From NCBI GenBank assembly GCA_937906775.1, contig CALCUD010000113.1, positions 1 to 22,961 on the forward strand: a stretch of 22,961 bases of DNA. Direction: 5' to 3'. A program made the translations under genes and the position numbers. Of this stretch, positions 1 through 6,629 are shown piece by piece; the stretch's first letter is position 1, and every line of letters starts with the position of its first letter. The stretch comes from an uncultured Clostridia bacterium. Lineage in GTDB: Bacteria > Bacillota > Clostridia > Christensenellales > Aristaeellaceae. The notes beneath the pieces are model-generated. The model ran no database searches, was not told the DNA's origin, and saw nothing but the letters and a program-made list of their open reading frames with translations.

Positions 1-1
1 C

Positions 2-1318
2 GCCGTAATAGATCGCCTTGGTCGCTTCGGAATATGTATAGCCATGCTGATCCATCAGATCGTCAATGACCTGATCGATCACGAAATCAATGTAGAAGTT
101 CTGGTACTGTTCTTCCTTTTCTTCTTTGGTTTCGGACTGGGATATCTGCGTCACTTCGGTACATTGGGAGAGAATGCCCAGTTGAAAGTATGGGATGAGG
201 AACTGCAGATCTACAGGCGGGTTCCCGGAGACAACAGTATGCTGATCCTGTTATTCAGTGTTCTGACCGTCATGGTCATCCTGCTGTTTGTTTGTCTGTG
301 GGTCGTAAATGTCAAAAGTGCATACAAGGCATTCAGGTTATCCGCGTGCGGAAAAAAACTTCCGACTGTACAGGATGACCTGAAATCCATGCTGAATGAA
401 AGATTCCATATCACGCTTCTGTCCGCACCCATGGCAACATTGCTGCTGTTCACGCTTCTTCCGATCATTTTCATGATCCTGATCGCTTTCACTAATTTTG
501 ACGCCAATCACCAGCCGCCGGGAAATCTGTTCACCTGGACAGGTATGCAGAATGTAACGGATATTTTCCTGGGAAATGCAACAAAAACAAATACGTTTCT
601 GGGAATTCTGGGATGGACATTTATCTGGGCGATATTTGCCACTTTCACAAACTATATTTTCGGTATGCTGCTTGCATTGCTGATCAATCATAAACTGGTC
701 AGGCTGAAAAAGATGTGGCGTACCTGGTTTATGATCCCGATCGCGATCCCGCAGTTTGTCAGTCTTTTATTGATATCGCGGGCTCTGGAACCAAGCGGAG
801 CAATCAATGTTTTGCTGCAGGAACTTCACCTGGTTCAGACGCCTGTTCCGTTTCTGACTGATCCGACTCTTGCCCGGATCACAGTGATCGTGATCAATAT
901 GTGGATCGGAATCCCTTATACGATGATGACATTTTCCGGGGTGCTGATGAATATTCCTGCCGATCTGTATGAAAGCGCCGCCATTGACGGAGCTGGACCG
1001 GTCAGAAGATTCTTCAGCATTACCCTGCCATATATGATTTTTGTTACGGCACCGGCAACCATTACGACATTCGTGGGAAATGTCAATAATTTCAATGTCA
1101 TCTATCTGCTGACTGCAGGCGGGCCCGCGTCGCTGGATTATTATCAGGCCGGAAAAACAGATCTGCTGGTAACCTGGTTGTATAAGCTGACTGTGGATCA
1201 GCATGACTACGCGCTGGCGTCAACGATCGGCATTTTCATTTTTATGATCGTTTCCGTCTGTTCGCTGGCAGTGTATAACCGGACCGGCGCCGTAAAGAAG
1301 GAGGATATGTTTCAGTGA
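2..1318 (+). CDS. malF: Maltodextrin ABC transporter permease, MalF type (5' partial)
   Basis: Inner-membrane permease of a maltose/maltodextrin ABC importer; it pairs with the next gene product to form the channel. The frame is open to base 2. The first ATG (44) has no ribosome binding site, so the true start probably lies outside the window. Numbering from that ATG, a first membrane segment spans about residues 20-37. The segment GDNSMLILLFSVLTV (about 62-76) is typical of Gram-positive MalF proteins, and several more hydrophobic helices follow. The EAA loop that docks on the ATPase reads ESAAIDGAGPVRRFF, with its Glu at residue 310. The size fits the family (about 430-450 residues), so only a short N-terminal piece should be missing. 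The stop overlaps the malG start, implying translational coupling. The family is clear; maltodextrin as substrate is inferred from the amylase and MalG neighbours. Confidence 0.9.
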   Translation, partial: AVIDRLGRFGICIAMLIHQIVNDLIDHEINVEVLVLFFLFFFGFGLGYLRHFGTLGENAQLKVWDEELQIYRRVPGDNSMLILLFSVLTVMVILLFVCLWVVNVKSAYKAFRLSACGKKLPTVQDDLKSMLNERFHITLLSAPMATLLLFTLLPIIFMILIAFTNFDANHQPPGNLFTWTGMQNVTDIFLGNATKTNTFLGILGWTFIWAIFATFTNYIFGMLLALLINHKLVRLKKMWRTWFMIPIAIPQFVSLLLISRALEPSGAINVLLQELHLVQTPVPFLTDPTLARITVIVINMWIGIPYTMMTFSGVLMNIPADLYESAAIDGAGPVRRFFSITLPYMIFVTAPATITTFVGNVNNFNVIYLLTAGGPASLDYYQAGKTDLLVTWLYKLTVDQHDYALASTIGIFIFMIVSVCSLAVYNRTGAVKKEDMFQ

Positions 1319-2169
1319 ATAAACGTGTAAACAGACGTAACCTCCGGAAATCAGCAGGTTTACATACATTATTGGCAGTGCTGTCTCTCCTGTGGATGCT
1401 GCCGGTTTTCTGGCTGATCATTTCTTCTCTGCGCAAAGAACCGGGCGCTTATACTCCCTATCTGTGGCCGAAAGGATTTACGCTGGACAACTACATCAGG
1501 CTGTTCACAGATACCCGGTTGTTCAACTTTCCGCGCTGGTTCATGAATACGTTTCTTGTTGCCTGCTTCAGCTGCCTGATCACCACAGTCCTGACGCTTA
1601 TGGTGGCTTATGTATATTCCAGGCTCCGGTTCAGGAGCCGGAAGGCGATCATGAACATATCCCTGATCCTGGGAATGTTCCCGGGATTTATGAGCATGAT
1701 CGCCATATATCATTTTATGAAAGCCGTGAATCTGGACCAGACACTGCTGGCCCTGATCCTGGTCTACTCCGGCGGTGCAGCACTGAACTATTATATTGCC
1801 AAAGGATTTTTTGACACGATCCCCAAATCACTGGATGAAGCTGCTACTCTTGACGGAGCCAGCAAACATACGGTCTTCTGGAAAATCATTCTGCCGAATT
1901 CAAAACCCATTGTGGTGAATACCGCTATTAATGCCTTTATCGCCCCCTGGGTGGATTTCATTTTTGTTTCGGTGATCATGAAGGATAACTACAACAATTA
2001 TACAGTGGCAAAAGGATTGTATACCATGGTGGACAAGGCGAATATCTATCAGTATTACACGGTGTTCTGCGCCGGATCGGTCGTGGTTGCAATCCCCATT
2101 GTACTGTTGTTTATCCGCCTGCAGAAATACTATGTAGCCGGAGTGACAGGCGGGGCTACGAAAGGATGA
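1315..2169 (+). CDS. malG: Maltodextrin ABC transporter permease, MalG type
   Basis: Second integral membrane permease of the importer, 284 residues, the normal length for MalG. The start is GTG at 1315, which overlaps the malF stop as GTGA; AAGGAGG at 1298-1304 supports it with 10 bases spacing. The N-terminal helix (about residues 16-38) is followed by five more hydrophobic segments. The EAA loop reads DEAATLDGASKHTVFWKIILP without break in the protein; its Glu is residue 175. The C-terminus ends in a basic cytoplasmic tail. It lies 7 bases before the amylase gene in the same operon. No ATPase gene is present in the window, so a shared MsmK/MalK-type ATPase encoded elsewhere is likely (inference from related Gram-positive systems). 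Confidence 0.93.
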   Translation: MNKRVNRRNLRKSAGLHTLLAVLSLLWMLPVFWLIISSLRKEPGAYTPYLWPKGFTLDNYIRLFTDTRLFNFPRWFMNTFLVACFSCLITTVLTLMVAYVYSRLRFRSRKAIMNISLILGMFPGFMSMIAIYHFMKAVNLDQTLLALILVYSGGAALNYYIAKGFFDTIPKSLDEAATLDGASKHTVFWKIILPNSKPIVVNTAINAFIAPWVDFIFVSVIMKDNYNNYTVAKGLYTMVDKANIYQYYTVFCAGSVVVAIPIVLLFIRLQKYYVAGVTGGATKG

Positions 2170-2176
2170 AAAAGGC

Positions 2177-3886
2177 ATGGAACTGACAGCAATTATTCAC
2201 AGACCGATGAGCGAATATGCTTTTCCGCTGGATCGGCGGCATATGGTCTTCCGTCTCAGGACAAAACGGGAAGACCTGAAAAAAGTGGTTTTCTGGTATG
2301 CGGACCGGGCAGATATGTCATCCGAACTTCCGTTTACACCGCTTGAAATGCCGCTTGCCAGACGCGATATGCTGTATGACTGGTATGAAATAACGCTGGA
2401 AACAGACTGGGAACGGATCGCTTACTATTTTGAGCTCAGCGATGGCACGGAAAAAAGACGTTTTGCCGGGGAAATCTTTGAAAAAGAGAATACGCATATC
2501 GAACGTTCAGAATATTTCCAGTATCCGTACAATCACCGCGCGGATCTGCCGAAGGTACCGGAGTGGCTGCAGTCCGCGGTTGTTTACAATATCTTTCCGG
2601 ACAGTTTTGCTGACGGTCGGCGTCATATCAGCGGAGAAAAAAAAGAATCGGAATATGAAGGCATACGCTGCGAAAGTCTTCATGGCGGTACGGTCCGCGG
2701 CATCACGGAGAACCTTGATCACCTGAAGGAACTGGGGTTCAACTGTATTTATCTGAATCCGGTTTTTGCCGCGGGGGCTTATCACAAATATGATTTACTG
2801 GATTATAAGCATATTGATCCCTGCTTCGGAACGGATGAAGAATTCAGAGACATGGTCCGGAAAGCCCACGAATATGGAATCCGGGTGATTCTGGACGGAG
2901 TGTTCAACCATGTGAGTCAGTTTCATTTCTCTTTTCAGGATGTACTGAAGAACGGCCGTAAATCACCGTACCATGACTGGTTCTATCATATTCCGGATCA
3001 CGTTACGGTTCCGGCAGGAGATGAAATGCCGGAATATACCTGTTTTTCCTACGTGGCGAACATGCCAAAGACCGACACATCATGCCGGGCTGTACAGGAG
3101 TATTTTTGCGACGTAGGAATGTACTGGATCCGTGAGTTTGATACGGACGGCTGGCGGCTGGATGTAGCGAACGAGGTGAATGATGATTTCCTCAGGGCAT
3201 TCAGGAAGAGCGTCAGAAGCGTAAAACCCGACGCGGTGATCATCGGGGAAGTGTGGGAAAATGCGGAACATTATATGCATGGAGATATGCTGGACGGAGC
3301 GATGAATTACGATTTCCGCCGCTTCTGCACACAGTTTTTTGCTGAGAGGATCCTGACAGCGGAAGAATTTGATCTGCGGCTCTCATCCCTGCTGATGCGG
3401 TATTCTGCAAAGTTTCTTCCGGCACAGCTGAATCTGCTGGACGGACACGATACCTGCCGGTTCCTGACTTCCTGCGGAGACGATCGGGAACGGATGGAAC
3501 AGGCAATTCTGTTCCAGATGACATTTATCGGAATGCCCAGCGTCTTTTACGGCGATGAAAAGGAAATGACCGGTTTGTCCGAATCGGAATACCGGGCTCC
3601 CATGACCTGGAATGTCCATACCGAAACGGAAGAGATCTATCGGACAATGATTGCTCTGCGCAGGAAATATCCGGCGTTGAGCGATGGCGCATTCAAAACC
3701 GTTCGGGCTGACGGAAATCTGTTTGAATATGAACGTGAAAACCGGGATGAAGTGATCCGGATCGCAATCAGCACCGGTGATCCTGAAAAGGCTGTCGATC
3801 CCCTGAATGAGATCCTGTTGCAAAAAGGTTTCGGGTGTGGTTTACTGAAATCCGGCGGATATATTGTCAGCAGGAGAGAAAAATAA
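2177..3886 (+). CDS. GH13 maltogenic amylase / neopullulanase-type glycosidase (intracellular)
   Basis: Hydrolyses alpha-1,4 (and probably some alpha-1,6) bonds in imported maltodextrins. There is no signal peptide, so it acts in the cytoplasm. Residues 1 to about 120 look like the CBM34-type N-terminal domain of the neopullulanase/cyclomaltodextrinase subfamily. The catalytic barrel follows with all four GH13 regions: DGVFNH (Asp240 to His245), GWRLDVANE (nucleophile Asp329), IGEVWE (acid/base Glu358) and LLDGHDT (His424, Asp425). The segment MPKTDT corresponds to the subfamily signature MPKLNT. Length (569 residues) is close to the family norm of about 580. The ATG lies 7 bases after malG, with AAAGGA at 2161-2166 as a modest ribosome site. 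The exact product pattern (maltose, glucose, panose) cannot be told from sequence. Confidence 0.93.
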   Translation: MELTAIIHRPMSEYAFPLDRRHMVFRLRTKREDLKKVVFWYADRADMSSELPFTPLEMPLARRDMLYDWYEITLETDWERIAYYFELSDGTEKRRFAGEIFEKENTHIERSEYFQYPYNHRADLPKVPEWLQSAVVYNIFPDSFADGRRHISGEKKESEYEGIRCESLHGGTVRGITENLDHLKELGFNCIYLNPVFAAGAYHKYDLLDYKHIDPCFGTDEEFRDMVRKAHEYGIRVILDGVFNHVSQFHFSFQDVLKNGRKSPYHDWFYHIPDHVTVPAGDEMPEYTCFSYVANMPKTDTSCRAVQEYFCDVGMYWIREFDTDGWRLDVANEVNDDFLRAFRKSVRSVKPDAVIIGEVWENAEHYMHGDMLDGAMNYDFRRFCTQFFAERILTAEEFDLRLSSLLMRYSAKFLPAQLNLLDGHDTCRFLTSCGDDRERMEQAILFQMTFIGMPSVFYGDEKEMTGLSESEYRAPMTWNVHTETEEIYRTMIALRRKYPALSDGAFKTVRADGNLFEYERENRDEVIRIAISTGDPEKAVDPLNEILLQKGFGCGLLKSGGYIVSRREK

Positions 3887-3889
3887 TTC

Positions 3890-4888
3890 ATGTCAGTAAC
3901 GATCTATGATCTCGCGAAAGCTGCGGGAGTTTCCATCGCAACAGTTTCCAAAGCATTGAGCGACAGCTATTCGGTTTCGGAATCCACGAAGAAGCGGATT
4001 CGTGAACTCGCAGAACAAATGGAATATATACCCAATGCCAGGGCACGCAGTTTTGCACGCCAACGGAGCGGTATTGTGCTGTTTATCACCGATATGTATC
4101 GGAATATTGCATATGAAAATCCGCATATGTTTGAGATCATGACCGGGATCACTCAATATCTGGATGAGAAAAACTATTCGCTGCTGGTCAAACATATGTC
4201 CAAAAAGGAAGCACCGGACGCAATCAGAGAACTCATGCTCCGGGAACAGGCGGACGGTGTGATCCTGCATGCAGCTATCCTGAGTAAACAATTGGTAAAT
4301 GTGCTGACCGTAGCAAAACTGCCCCACCTTGTGATCGGAAAGCCGGATATGCCTGCCCGTGTATGCTGGATCGATGTCAATCATGAACTGGCAGGACAAA
4401 AGGCAGCAACTTATCTTCTGGACAAGGGATACCGGACGATGACTTTCCTCATGGGCAGGCAGGGTGAGGATATGATTTCCGAACATCGCAGAGCAGGCCT
4501 GAAAGCCATGTTTGATGAAGAAGAGCTGACTTTCAGAACTTTGTACGGAAACAGCACCTATGAGGACGGACTCAGGCAAATGGAAGAAGCCCTGACAACC
4601 GGTGAAAAACCGGATATCATCGTCTGTACAAACAACTATCTTGCTATGGGCTGCCTGCAGTATGCAAGGAATACAGGTCTCCGGGTTCCGGAAGACGTAG
4701 CCGTAATGACTTTTGATAATTATCCGCTTTCCATGATCACCCAGCCGCAGCTGACCGCTGTGGAAGCGGATATGTTTGATATGGGACAGGAAGCAGCACG
4801 GTTTATTCTTCATAAGATCCGCAAACCTGAGATCCAGACGCAATCATTCTGTACTGTTCCAAGAGTGAATGAACGCATGTCTACCTGA
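3890..4888 (+). CDS. LacI-family transcriptional regulator of the maltodextrin operon
   Basis: DNA-binding repressor, 332 residues. The N-terminal helix-turn-helix reads IYDLAKAAGVSIATVSKAL (about residues 5-23), followed by the hinge helix region near residues 46-60 (YIPNARARSFARQ). The rest is a periplasmic-binding-protein-like effector domain of about 270 residues, expected to bind a sugar such as maltose. The ATG at 3890 lies 3 bases after the amylase stop and has AGGAGAG at 3872-3879, inside the end of the amylase gene. Being last in the operon suggests self-regulation, with a role like MalR; this is inference, since the operon promoter and operator are outside the window. Confidence 0.93.
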   Translation: MSVTIYDLAKAAGVSIATVSKALSDSYSVSESTKKRIRELAEQMEYIPNARARSFARQRSGIVLFITDMYRNIAYENPHMFEIMTGITQYLDEKNYSLLVKHMSKKEAPDAIRELMLREQADGVILHAAILSKQLVNVLTVAKLPHLVIGKPDMPARVCWIDVNHELAGQKAATYLLDKGYRTMTFLMGRQGEDMISEHRRAGLKAMFDEEELTFRTLYGNSTYEDGLRQMEEALTTGEKPDIIVCTNNYLAMGCLQYARNTGLRVPEDVAVMTFDNYPLSMITQPQLTAVEADMFDMGQEAARFILHKIRKPEIQTQSFCTVPRVNERMST

Positions 4889-4918
4889 TATCAGATTACA
4901 TATTGATGATCAGGCTTG

Positions 4919-4956
4919 AAAAACACCCGGCTTTATCGGCAGCCGGGTGTTTTGCT
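4919..4956. terminator. Bidirectional rho-independent terminator
   Basis: A perfect 12-bp stem (4921-4932 with 4941-4952, core CACCCGGCT/AGCCGGGTG) has an 8-base loop. It is followed by TTTT on the plus strand and, read from the other side, by TTTTTC. It ends the maltodextrin operon and can also stop minus-strand transcription arriving from the acetyltransferase remnant. Confidence 0.9.
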
Positions 4957-4982
4957 ATTGATCCGGCAGACCGGATTTCTTT

Positions 4983-5201
4983 TTACAGTACTTTCACATA
5001 GATATCATGAAGATATTTTTCGCCGTGAAATTCTTCGTAATACGAATCGCCGGTCCTGACAAAGCCCTGTTTTTCCGCCGTTCTGACCGAAGCCGTATTG
5101 TCGGCGGAAATATGCGCGTAAACCTTGCTCAGGCGCATCGTTTTCCCGGCGAACGCGATGATTTTTTCCAGGGCCTCCGAGGCGTATCCCGCGGCTCCGC
5201 G
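4983..5201 (-). pseudogene. GNAT acetyltransferase, 3' remnant
   Basis: The minus strand encodes about 72 residues that match the C-terminal half of a GNAT N-acetyltransferase. There is an acetyl-CoA-binding-like piece GAAGYASEALEKIIAFA, then AHISADNTASVRTAEKQGF (the usual DNxASxxxxEKxGF signature), and an ending DIYVKVL. An in-frame TGA at 5202-5204 sits directly upstream, with the cyclase stop only 18 bases further, so no N-terminal half or start codon exists. The arginine normally opening the RGxGYA motif appears only in the neighbouring frame (SRG), so a frameshift at the break is possible. I read this as a decayed 5'-truncated gene. It was not picked up as a long open frame because it is short and lacks a start. 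Confidence 0.8.
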
Positions 5202-5219
5202 TCAGAGCGGACGGGACAT

Positions 5220-5810
5220 TTACAGATCTGTCAGTACAGCCCTGCACGGGGAACCGTCCGTTCCTGTCAGATTCAGAGGCGCGCAGTTCAGCAGATACGC
5301 GCCGTCCGGCACATGCGCCAGCCGTATCCCTTCCAGAAGGACGACTTCCTTCCGCAGAAGGATCAGATGGACCGCCATGGGAGCCTCCTCGGGGCCGACC
5401 GTCTGGGATTCGTTCCCGATCAGATCGATGCCGGCGTCCGCGAAAACAGACGCGGCCTCCTGAGTCACCGTCGCGTTTCCTTTGATGAGGATCTTCTTCC
5501 ATGCCCGGCCGTCGGCCGCGCGCGCGTGTCCGAGGATCTGCTCCGCGTCCGGTCCGGTCACATCGCCGCAGCGGGTCTCGACATAAGCCGGGCCGATGAA
5601 CCGGGAAAGATCGATCCGGTCCACGCCTTTTCCGTCATCTATAAAATGGTACGGCGCGTCGATATGCGTTCCGTTGTGAACACACAGGGAGATCGCCGTC
5701 AGATTGCAGATGGCGCCGTCGCTGATTCGCTGAAGCTCCGTCTTTTCAGGCCCGGGATCTCCCGGAAATACTCTGCACTCAAACAAAGGCTGAGAAATAT
5801 CGTAGATCAC
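5220..5810 (-). CDS. Cyclase-family metal-dependent hydrolase (kynurenine formamidase-like)
   Basis: Member of the cyclase/kynurenine formamidase family (Pfam PF04199), which uses a metal centre to hydrolyse amides or lactone-like bonds. I chose GTG at 5810 (196 residues): AAGGA at 5821-5825 lies 10 bases upstream, and the protein then begins IYDISQPLF, as relatives do. An upstream in-frame ATG at 5864 would add 18 charged residues. The metal-site signature HNGTHIDAPYH spans residues 45-55. Further family blocks are SQTVGPEEAP, the segment VVLLEGIRLAHVPDGAY, and the ending GSPCRAVL. It lies 69 bases after the PNPOx-like gene on the same strand and probably shares its promoter. Nothing in the context points to tryptophan breakdown, so the substrate is unknown. 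Confidence 0.87.
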   Translation of the reverse strand: MIYDISQPLFECRVFPGDPGPEKTELQRISDGAICNLTAISLCVHNGTHIDAPYHFIDDGKGVDRIDLSRFIGPAYVETRCGDVTGPDAEQILGHARAADGRAWKKILIKGNATVTQEAASVFADAGIDLIGNESQTVGPEEAPMAVHLILLRKEVVLLEGIRLAHVPDGAYLLNCAPLNLTGTDGSPCRAVLTDL

Positions 5811-5879
5811 AGTATCATCATCCTTCCCCGTTTCCGAAGCCGTTCCGTCTTTCCGATGTCTCATGACCGGAATCCCGGT

Positions 5880-6356
5880 TTACCGTTCCTGGATTTCCTT
5901 CCCGGCGATATGTTCGATCTCAATCTCATACATTTGAACCGCTTTGCCGGAGAGCGCGATCTCCTCATCCGCGAGTTTTTCATCCGGATAATATTTCATG
6001 GCGAAATGTTTCAGTCTTGTCCCGGCTGCCGACGGATCCTCCATCGGCCTGCAGCGGCCGAAAACCACAACGCTCCGGACATACGGCGCCCAGGCCTCCT
6101 CCTTCACCGTTTCCGGTCCGCAAACGGTAAAGCAGACTTTGTCGCACTTCTTCAGCGAATCGGCTTTATGCCCGGCCCGCGCTCCGTGGAAGCAGATCCT
6201 CTGCTCCGCTTCATCATAATCATAATTGACGGGGATCGCGTAAGGGTAACCCTCATCCCCGTTTACAGCGAGAATGCCGATCCGCGCCTCCGCGAGAATT
6301 TTCCGGGCTTCCTCCTCGCTGATTTCTTTCGTTTTTCTTCTGACCGGTCTGAACAC
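5880..6356 (-). CDS. Pyridoxamine 5'-phosphate oxidase-like FMN-binding protein
   Basis: Small cytoplasmic flavoprotein, 158 residues, of the split-barrel PNPOx-like group that includes NimA nitroimidazole reductases. It begins MFRPVRRKTKEISEEEA, the typical opening of this Clostridia subgroup. It then has GYPYAIPVNYDYDE, the block ICFHGARAGHKADSLKKCDKVCF, and SVVVFGRCRPMEDP, with a late EIEHIAGKE. These are the usual FMN-contact and dimer blocks. The start is GTG at 6356 with GGGGAG about 7 bases upstream (near 6364-6369). A promoter at 6431-6459 fits. The role may be reduction of a nitro compound or another flavin-dependent electron transfer; true PNP oxidase activity in vitamin B6 synthesis is unlikely for this subgroup. 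The substrate cannot be predicted. Confidence 0.88.
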   Translation of the reverse strand: MFRPVRRKTKEISEEEARKILAEARIGILAVNGDEGYPYAIPVNYDYDEAEQRICFHGARAGHKADSLKKCDKVCFTVCGPETVKEEAWAPYVRSVVVFGRCRPMEDPSAAGTRLKHFAMKYYPDEKLADEEIALSGKAVQMYEIEIEHIAGKEIQER

Positions 6357-6430
6357 GGTATCTCTCCCCTCTGCCGGATCCTTCCGCGACTCCTTCCGAC
6401 GGTCCGGTACACGGTGCCGGTCCCGTTTCT

Positions 6431-6459
6431 ATTGTAGCATCCCGCGCGGGCCGGTTCAA
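6431..6459 (-). promoter_or_regulatory. Sigma-A type promoter for the PNPOx-like/cyclase unit
   Basis: On the minus strand TTGAAC (6454-6459) and TACAAT (6431-6436) are separated by exactly 17 bases. It lies about 75 bases upstream of the GTG start at 6356, giving a leader of roughly 65-70 bases. Confidence 0.65.
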
Positions 6460-6536
6460 TTCTTTTGACGCATCCTTCCCTTCGAAATATTTTCTTTCGC
6501 CGCGCGTCAGATCCGGCCGGAAAGTAAACGGCGGGC

Positions 6537-6566
6537 TTGTTCCGCGCCGGCTGTTTTTGATATAAT
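6537..6566 (+). promoter_or_regulatory. Sigma-A type promoter for the lipase-YhhN gene
   Basis: TTGTTC (6537-6542) and a perfect TATAAT (6561-6566) are separated by 18 bases, about 63 bases before the ATG at 6630. A weaker pair upstream, TTGACG (6465-6470) and TATTTT (6488-6493) at 17 bases, could be a second start site. Confidence 0.6.
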
Positions 6567-6629
6567 GACCGGGAAGACGGATAAATCTCTCCCGGTCCGG
6601 TCCGGATCAAAGGAAAGAAGGATCAAAAG

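Noticed and set aside
1..190. Minus-strand frame antisense to the first bases of malF reads as a plausible charged protein (KEEKEEQYQNFYIDF).
   Set aside because: It is the exact antisense of a hydrophobic Leu/Phe-rich malF helix, which always yields Lys/Glu-rich text; the forward frame continues into clear MalF blocks.
5007..6437. Open plus-strand frame of 476 codons.
   Set aside because: It runs antisense across the acetyltransferase remnant, cyclase and PNPOx genes, all with recognisable motifs; it has no family blocks and arises from high GC.
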